Part shown: positions 59,136-64,000 of the stretch, in pieces
Numbering within the stretch: the stretch's first letter is position 1
Layout of the letters: each line of letters starts with the position of its first letter
Source: Brevundimonas sp.
Lineage (GTDB): Bacteria > Pseudomonadota > Alphaproteobacteria > Caulobacterales > Caulobacteraceae
NCBI RefSeq assembly: GCF_030704825.1
Contig: NZ_JAUYNX010000012.1
Span: 33,331 to 97,330 of the forward strand
Direction: 5' to 3'
Length of the DNA: 64,000 nucleotides
The notes under the pieces: generated by a model
Told to the model about the DNA's origin: nothing
The model's input: the letters and a program-made list of their open reading frames with translations, nothing else
Databases searched by the model: none
Program-made: the position numbers and the translations under genes

Positions 59136-60065
59136 TCAGGCGCGCGGATGGGCGGCCGAATAGGCCTCCAGCAGACGGCCGGCGTCCACGGCGGTGTATT
59201 TCTGGGTGGTCGACAGGCTGGCGTGGCCGAGGAGTTCCTGGATGGCGCGCAGATCGGCGCCGGCCCCGAGCAGATGGGTGGCGAAACTGTGCCGCAGGGC
59301 GTGTGGCGTGGCGGACGCCGGCAGGCCGAGCCGGCCGCGCAGGCGCTGGACCATGGCCTGGACGTGGCGGGGCCCCAGCGGCCCGCCCCGGCGCGCCCGG
59401 AACAGGGCGTCGGACGGAGCGACGGGGAAGGGTTGCAGGACGAGCCAGGCGTCCACAGCCGCCCGCACGGCCGGCAGGACCGGGACCAGCCGCGTCTTGC
59501 CGCCCTTTCCGGTGATGCGCAGCGTCTCCGGCAGCGGCGCGTCCGCGACCGTCAGGGACAGGGCTTCGGATATCCGCAGGCCGCAGCCGTAGAGCAGGAT
59601 CAGGACGGCGCGGTCGCGGGCGGCCTCCCAGGGTTCGGCGTCGGGATCGGCGTCCGGCTCCCGCATCAGGCCGCGCGCCTGATCCTCGCTGACCGGCCGG
59701 GGCAGGGAGGGCTTGATGCGGGGCCCGCGCACCAGGGCCAACTGGGGCGCGGGCGTGCCGCAGCGCCGGTCGAGGAAGGCGTGGAAGGCGCGGATGGCCG
59801 ACAGAGTCTGGCTGATGGACCGCGCCGCCAGCGGGCGGTCGCCGGACCGGCGCTCGGCCAGATGGGCGCGGACCTCGGCCGCCGTCACGGTTCCAAGATC
59901 GGCGAGACGTTGCGGCTCGCCGCGGTGGCGCTGCAGGAAGGCGAGATACAGCCGGCCGATGCGCCCATAGGCTTCCAGCGTATTGGGAGCCAGCCGGCGT
60001 TCGTGGGCCAGATGCTCCAGCCAGGCCGACAGGGCCTCATCCGCGGTCAGCTGAGGATGGGCCAT
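59136..60065 (-). CDS. xerC: XerC tyrosine recombinase
   Basis: A 309-aa tyrosine recombinase for chromosome dimer resolution at dif. The SAM-like N-domain (about 5-105) includes EHLAHERRLAPNTLEAYGRI. The catalytic residues are Arg in GCGLRISEAL, Lys in GKGGKTRLVPVL, HxxR in PHALRHSFATHLL, the second His in LGHASLSTTQ and Tyr in QKYTAVD. Its start lies 19 nt inside the end of the DUF484 gene, giving the DUF484-xerC pair common in proteobacteria. Context argues against a mobile-element integrase. Confidence 0.94.
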   Translation of the reverse strand: MAHPQLTADEALSAWLEHLAHERRLAPNTLEAYGRIGRLYLAFLQRHRGEPQRLADLGTVTAAEVRAHLAERRSGDRPLAARSISQTLSAIRAFHAFLDRRCGTPAPQLALVRGPRIKPSLPRPVSEDQARGLMREPDADPDAEPWEAARDRAVLILLYGCGLRISEALSLTVADAPLPETLRITGKGGKTRLVPVLPAVRAAVDAWLVLQPFPVAPSDALFRARRGGPLGPRHVQAMVQRLRGRLGLPASATPHALRHSFATHLLGAGADLRAIQELLGHASLSTTQKYTAVDAGRLLEAYSAAHPRA

Positions 60066-60748
60066 CGTTCGGCGGTCCGTTCCACCACCCGGGCGATGAA
60101 GGCCACCAGCTCGCAGCCCATGGTCGGGGCGAAGCCGTCTTCCTCGGGCGAGCCGAAGGCGCAGATGGCGTGACGGGCGGGCGCCTCGGCGCCGGGAAAT
60201 TGGGGCGCCATGCGGATCAGGGCGACCGACTTCACCCCGGCCTCGGCCGCGCCGAACAGCTTCAGGCCGTCGAAATTGGGGCCCAGCCAGGTCAGGCCGT
60301 GCTCGCCCAGAAGGGCATCGACGCCGCCGGCCTCGAGGCCGCGCCAGCCGAACGGCACGCCGCCGGGCTTCTCGAGGGCGATGGCGGCGCCGGCCAGTCC
60401 GAACCGCCCCTGCGCCACCGCATCGAGACGGCGGGCCAGGTCGGAGGGATTGCGCGCCTCCATCAGGTCCAGGGCGGCGACATGGGTCTGGGTCTGGGCG
60501 GCGAAATTGGCGCGGGCGATGTTCTCGATCCGCTTGCGGGCGTCGGCTTCGCGTTCGGCGACTTCCTCGAGCCGGGTCAGGGCGGCGCGACCGAACTCCA
60601 CGACATTGCGGCCGTGGGGTTTCAGCCCGATCTCTTCCAGCAGCGAGCGGTCGTCCAGCAGGATCTGGGCGTTGGCCTGCAGCCACGCGCGGATTTCCGG
60701 CCAGTACGGCTCTTCCGGCTTGGACGAGAGGTCAGGCGAAACGCTCAC
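60047..60748 (-). CDS. DUF484 family protein
   Basis: A 233-aa cytosolic protein of the DUF484 (GAF-like) family, often encoded with xerC. It opens YWPEIRAWLQANAQILLDDRSLL, a coiled-coil ERLEEVAEREADARKRIENI-like stretch spans about 55-95, and FDGLKLFGAAEAGVKSVALI is the GAF-like core. No enzymatic motif is visible. It lies between the transaldolase gene (22 bp) and xerC (19-nt overlap) and may be co-transcribed with both. Confidence 0.87.
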   Translation of the reverse strand: MSVSPDLSSKPEEPYWPEIRAWLQANAQILLDDRSLLEEIGLKPHGRNVVEFGRAALTRLEEVAEREADARKRIENIARANFAAQTQTHVAALDLMEARNPSDLARRLDAVAQGRFGLAGAAIALEKPGGVPFGWRGLEAGGVDALLGEHGLTWLGPNFDGLKLFGAAEAGVKSVALIRMAPQFPGAEAPARHAICAFGSPEEDGFAPTMGCELVAFIARVVERTAERWPILS

Positions 60749-60770
60749 GAACCTCTCCTCGAGGCATCAA

Positions 60771-61424
60771 CTACAGAATGGACTGACCGGTCTTGCCCCA
60801 GTCCGCCAGGAAGGCATCAAGCCCCTTGTCGGTTAACGGGTGTTTGACCAGGGCCTTGAAAACGTCGGCCGGAAGGGTCGCCGCGTCGGCGCCGGCCACG
60901 GCGGCGGCGCTGACATGGTTCGGATTGCGCAAGGAAGCGGCCAGGATCTGCGTGTCGAAGCCGTGGACGTCGTACAGGACCCGGATTTCCTCCAGCAGGC
61001 CGATGCCGTCGGCGCCGTGGTCTTCCAGACGGCCGACGAAGGGCGAGATGAAGGTGGCGCCGGCCTTGGCGGCCAGCATGGCCTGGGCGGCCGAGAAGCA
61101 CAGGGTGACGTTGGTCCTGATCCCCTTGTCGGCGAAGGCGCGGGCGGCGCGCAGCCCGTCCCAGGTCAGGGGCAGTTTCACGACCACGTTCGGAGCGATG
61201 GCGGCCAGCTTGTCGCCTTCCTTCACCATGGTCTCGAAATCGGTCGCCACGGCCTCGGCGGAGATCGGGCCCTCGACCAGGGCGCAGATTTCGGCGATGA
61301 CCTCGGCGATGTTGCGACCGGATTTGGCGATCAGCGAGGGATTGGTGGTGACGCCGTCCACCATGCCGGTGGGGACCATGTCCTTGATGACGGCGACGTC
61401 GGCTGTGTCGAGGAAGAGTTTCAT
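60771..61424 (-). CDS. tal: Transaldolase, small (FSA-like fold) form
   Basis: A 217-aa TIM-barrel aldolase of the transaldolase/fructose-6-phosphate aldolase family. The Schiff-base Lys83 is in [11 protein letters not shown]. Two positions decide the activity: fructose-6-phosphate aldolase has Gln in FAQVMA and Tyr in APYVNR, whereas this protein has Glu57 (ISAEAVA) and Phe129 (SPFVGR), as in true transaldolases. It should move a dihydroxyacetone unit in the pentose phosphate pathway. It shares a 30-bp divergent gap with priA. Confidence 0.9.
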   Translation of the reverse strand: MKLFLDTADVAVIKDMVPTGMVDGVTTNPSLIAKSGRNIAEVIAEICALVEGPISAEAVATDFETMVKEGDKLAAIAPNVVVKLPLTWDGLRAARAFADKGIRTNVTLCFSAAQAMLAAKAGATFISPFVGRLEDHGADGIGLLEEIRVLYDVHGFDTQILAASLRNPNHVSAAAVAGADAATLPADVFKALVKHPLTDKGLDAFLADWGKTGQSIL

Positions 61425-61454
61425 GAGCGTCTCTCTAGCGGAGCGGGCCCGGCG

Positions 61455-63617
61455 GTGAAAGTCGCCAGCGTCCTCATTCCCCTGCCGGTGCCCGAGGCCT
61501 TCGACTACGAGGTGCCCGAGGGGCTGGACGTCGTTCGCGGCGACCAGGTCGCCGTGCCGCTGGGGCCGCGGCTGATGCGGGGCATCGTCTCCGAGGCGCG
61601 GGAGACCACGGGCTCGAACCGGCGGCTGAAGGCGATCGACAATGTGCTGGACGATCCCCGCCTGCCCGAACGCACCGTCGACTTCGTCGAATGGGCCGCC
61701 CGCTGGACGCTGAGCGCCCCGGGCGAGATGGCGGCGGCGGCGCTGAAGGGCCTGCGCGCCCCGAAGCCCCGGCCCGAGCGCCGCGTGCGGCGCGTCGGCG
61801 ACAGGGCGACGGCCCGGCCGACGGCGGCCCGGACGGCGGTGCTGGAGGCGCTGGGCCAGCGGTCCATGCCGGGAGCCGATCTGGCGCGGGCGGCTGATGT
61901 GTCGTCGGGCGTGGTCAAGGGGCTGGTCGACGAAGGGGTGCTGGAGGTCATCGAGATCGAGGCGGTCGCGGCCTTCGACGCGCCCGACCCCGACCACGCC
62001 CCGGCGACGCTCAATCCCGATCAGGCGGCGGCGGCGCATGAGCTGGCCGAGGCGACGGCCCGGGGCGGCTTCGCCCCCTTCCTGCTGGACGGCGTCACCG
62101 GCTCGGGCAAGACCGAGGCCTATCTGGAGGCGGCGGCGCGGACGCTGAAGGCCGATCCCGCCGCCCAGATCCTGATCCTGCTGCCCGAGATCGCCCTGAC
62201 CCAGGCCCTGATCGCCCGCATCGCCGACCGCTTCGGCGCCGCTCCGGCGGAATGGCATTCGGGCGTCGCCCCGCCGCGCCGGCGTCAGGTGTGGGAGGCA
62301 GTGGCCGCAGGGCGCTGCAACATTGTCGTCGGGGCCCGGTCGGCGCTGTTTCTGCCCTATGTGAATCTGAAACTGCTGGTCGTGGACGAGGAGCACGACG
62401 GCTCGTTCAAACAGGAGGAGGGGCTGGTCTATCACGGCCGCGACCTGGCCGTGGCGCGGGCGCGGATCGAGGGGGCGACGGTGGTGCTGGCCTCGGCCAC
62501 CCCGTCGCTGGAGACGCTGTGGAACGCCCATCAGGGCCGCTACGGCTGGCTGAAGCTGGCGGCGCGGCATGGGGCGGCGGTGCTGCCGGACATCGCCCTG
62601 CTGGACCTGCGCCAGAATCCGCCCGACCCACAGACCTGGCTGTCCCAGCCCCTGCGCGAGGCCATCGGCGAGACCCTGCGGCGCGGCGAGCAGACCCTGC
62701 TGTTCCTGAACCGGCGCGGCTATGCGCCGGTGGTGCTGTGTCGCGTCTGCGGCCACCGGCTGACCGCGCCCGACACCGACAGCTGGCTGGTCGAGCATCG
62801 CTACACCGGGCGGCTGATCTGCCACCTGACCGGCTTCTCCATGATCCGGCCGAAACACTGTCCGGCCTGCGGGGCGGAGGATTCGCTGGTCTCGGTCGGC
62901 CCGGGCGTCGAACGGGTCGAGGAGGAGGTGCGCCAGCTGTTCCCGCAGGCGCGGACGGCGGTGTTCAGCAGCGACACCGCGCCCGACGCCCGGTCCGCCC
63001 GGGCCCTGATCCAGCGCATGGCGGACGGGGAGATCGACATTCTGGTGGCCACCCAGGCGGCGGCCAAGGGCCACAACTTCCCGCATCTGACGCTGGTGGG
63101 GGTGGTGGACGCCGACCTGGGCCTGCGCGGCGGGGACCTGCGCGCGGCCGAGCGGACCTTCCAGCTGCTGACCCAGGCCACGGGCCGGGCGGGGCGGGCC
63201 GACAAACCGGGGCGGGCCATCCTGCAGACCTGGACGCCCGAGCATCCGGTGCTGATGGCGCTGGCGGCCGGCGACCGTGACGCCTTCGTCGCGGCGGAGA
63301 TGGCCGAACGCGAGGCCGCGTCCCTGCCGCCGCACGGCCGGCTGGCGGCCATCGTCCTGTCCAGCGAGAACGCCGCGGCGGTCGAGAAGGTCGCCCGCGA
63401 CCTGGCCGGGAACATCCCCAACGCCGAGCGGCTGGAGGTCTACGGCCCCGCCGACGCGCCCCTGGCCCTCGTGCGCGGACGGCGGCGCAAGCGGCTGCTG
63501 GTGCGGGCGGACCGCGACGTCGACCTGCAGGGCTTCCTGCGCGCCTGGCTGGCGCGGGTGAAGGTCCCGGGATCGGTGCGGCTGAGCGTGGATGTGGATC
63601 CGTACAGCTTTCTCTAG
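61455..63617 (+). CDS. priA: Primosomal protein N' (PriA helicase) with reduced zinc motif
   Basis: A 720-aa superfamily-2 helicase that restarts collapsed replication forks. The 3'-DNA-binding domain is at 1-100. Walker A is GVTGSGKT (about 213), the DEAH box is VVDEEHD, and motif V/VI includes [13 protein letters not shown] and [15 protein letters not shown]. Translation starts from GTG. The zinc module is incomplete: C429/C432 (CRVCG), C456 (ICHL) and C469/C472 (CPACG) remain, but the second CxxC pair reads APDTD and its partner in ICHLTG is Thr, so five of the usual eight cysteines are present. The divergent partner is the transaldolase gene. Confidence 0.95.
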   Translation: MKVASVLIPLPVPEAFDYEVPEGLDVVRGDQVAVPLGPRLMRGIVSEARETTGSNRRLKAIDNVLDDPRLPERTVDFVEWAARWTLSAPGEMAAAALKGLRAPKPRPERRVRRVGDRATARPTAARTAVLEALGQRSMPGADLARAADVSSGVVKGLVDEGVLEVIEIEAVAAFDAPDPDHAPATLNPDQAAAAHELAEATARGGFAPFLLDGVTGSGKTEAYLEAAARTLKADPAAQILILLPEIALTQALIARIADRFGAAPAEWHSGVAPPRRRQVWEAVAAGRCNIVVGARSALFLPYVNLKLLVVDEEHDGSFKQEEGLVYHGRDLAVARARIEGATVVLASATPSLETLWNAHQGRYGWLKLAARHGAAVLPDIALLDLRQNPPDPQTWLSQPLREAIGETLRRGEQTLLFLNRRGYAPVVLCRVCGHRLTAPDTDSWLVEHRYTGRLICHLTGFSMIRPKHCPACGAEDSLVSVGPGVERVEEEVRQLFPQARTAVFSSDTAPDARSARALIQRMADGEIDILVATQAAAKGHNFPHLTLVGVVDADLGLRGGDLRAAERTFQLLTQATGRAGRADKPGRAILQTWTPEHPVLMALAAGDRDAFVAAEMAEREAASLPPHGRLAAIVLSSENAAAVEKVARDLAGNIPNAERLEVYGPADAPLALVRGRRRKRLLVRADRDVDLQGFLRAWLARVKVPGSVRLSVDVDPYSFL

Positions 63618-63716
63618 GGCGCTATCGCTCGCGACGCGGTCGCTCGCTGCTTGAGCGCGGGGCTTTCTTCAGGGCGCCATCGCTCGCGACGCGGTCGCTC
63701 GCCGCTTGAGCGCGGG
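63616..63716. repeat. Two 46-bp direct repeats, 55-bp period, after priA
   Basis: The 46 bp at 63616-63661 recur at 63671-63716 with two mismatches. Each copy carries GCTCGCGACGCGGTCGCTCG, which is itself nearly palindromic, and the first copy begins inside the priA stop codon. Likely a dispersed intergenic repeat in two tandem copies; the 9-bp gap between units rules out a CRISPR layout. Confidence 0.75.
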
Positions 63717-63933
63717 CGTGACTCTTCGCCGCCTGCTTTCGCGGCGGTGCGGGGAGGGTGCGGGGCGGCCGGGCCTCGCCCGGTGCTTGAATGTTTTACC
63801 GTTTCGACGAGACAGACCTGCCCCGCGCGGTCGTTTTCCACGCGCTCTCCGGCTGGCGGCCCTGACATTCGGGCCTTGCCGGATCATCCGCCGCAGACAT
63901 TGCTGCCTGCGACGCGGGGCGGACACGAGGCCA
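63618..63933. other. Intergenic region after priA (316 bp)
   Basis: Begins with the tandem repeats, then GC-rich sequence with no convincing gene. An AT-richer patch, TTGAATGTTTTACCG near 63787, may belong to a promoter but has no paired element I can defend. Confidence 0.5.
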
Positions 63934-64000
63934 TCAGGCGTCGGCGGTCCGCATCCAGCGGCGCGCGGCGAGCAGGCGGACGCCATCCCTCGACGTCCGC
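63934..64000 (-). CDS. Possible C-terminal end of a leftward gene, cut by the window edge
   Basis: Reading leftward from the edge, one frame gives TSRDGVRLLAARRWMRTADA and then TGA at 63934-63936. All but one of its roughly 20 codons end in G or C, as in true genes here, and the other two frames are poorer. Too short to identify; could be chance. Confidence 0.3.
   Translation of the reverse strand, partial: RTSRDGVRLLAARRWMRTADA

Noticed and set aside
59136..60065. Tyrosine recombinase as a phage or island integrase beside the tRNA gene
   Set aside because: It overlaps DUF484 in the usual chromosomal xerC context, is 6 kb from the tRNA, and there is no direct repeat of the tRNA 3' end.

Overview
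The window is about 64 kb of very GC-rich chromosomal DNA, almost fully coding, with strong G/C third-position bias, many 4-nt start/stop overlaps, and GTG and TTG starts. Gene content and order suggest a Caulobacteraceae alphaproteobacterium, most likely Brevundimonas or a close relative. The clues are a transaldolase-DUF484-xerC block beside priA, ftsY-yciB, split ccm cytochrome-c maturation genes, a GnnA/GnnB-like pair for diamino-sugar lipid A, and paired S9 peptidases. This placement is inference: there is no rRNA, and no database search could be run. I see no prophage, IS element, CRISPR array or plasmid function.

Layout. 0-3 kb: a PfkB sugar/nucleoside kinase, then a leftward cluster (38-aa membrane peptide, DUF2975 protein, XRE regulator, Smr protein) behind two palindromes. 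3-14 kb: rightward housekeeping genes rdgB-hemW, a Tat-exported Gfo/Idh oxidoreductase, rsmI-yraN-SirB1-like, gshB, yifB, a cytosolic hybrid histidine kinase and an AmpG-type permease. 14-29 kb: maeB and dapF, a K+ channel with a zinc ribbon, two paralogous exported S9A peptidases around a perfect 31-bp inverted repeat, a MarR regulator with a Lys/Ala-rich tail, ftsY-yciB, nadE, an alpha/beta hydrolase and a HAD phosphatase.

29-44 kb: the GnnB/GnnA-like pair with a GNAT gene, a MaoC hydratase, threonine dehydratase, glpK, an APH-family kinase, a secreted CHAT-domain protein with a small exported partner, a DUF1223 protein, ccmCDG, then phnA and an amidohydrolase on the other strand, then ccmAB. 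44-53 kb: aconitase, a metallo-beta-lactamase-fold hydrolase, a lipoprotein, isoaspartyl peptidase, quinone oxidoreductase, a 2OG-Fe(II) oxygenase, a YkvA protein, an HSD10-like SDR and tRNA-Gly(GCC). 53-64 kb: a LuxR-type regulator, a PAS histidine kinase, a small membrane protein, lipoamide dehydrogenase, a two-domain retropepsin-like protease, xerC, DUF484, transaldolase and priA, ending in tandem repeats.

Most of the window is core metabolism and envelope biology: TCA cycle (acnA, lpdA, maeB), NAD and glutathione synthesis, cytochrome c maturation, peptidoglycan (dapF, AmpG) and LPS sugar synthesis. Nothing is plainly a large undescribed system. The best leads are the membrane-peptide/DUF2975/XRE cluster with its palindromes, the secreted CHAT pair, the zinc-ribbon K+ channel, the lipid A diamino-sugar genes, phased repeats before the LuxR gene, and a PriA with a depleted zinc site.
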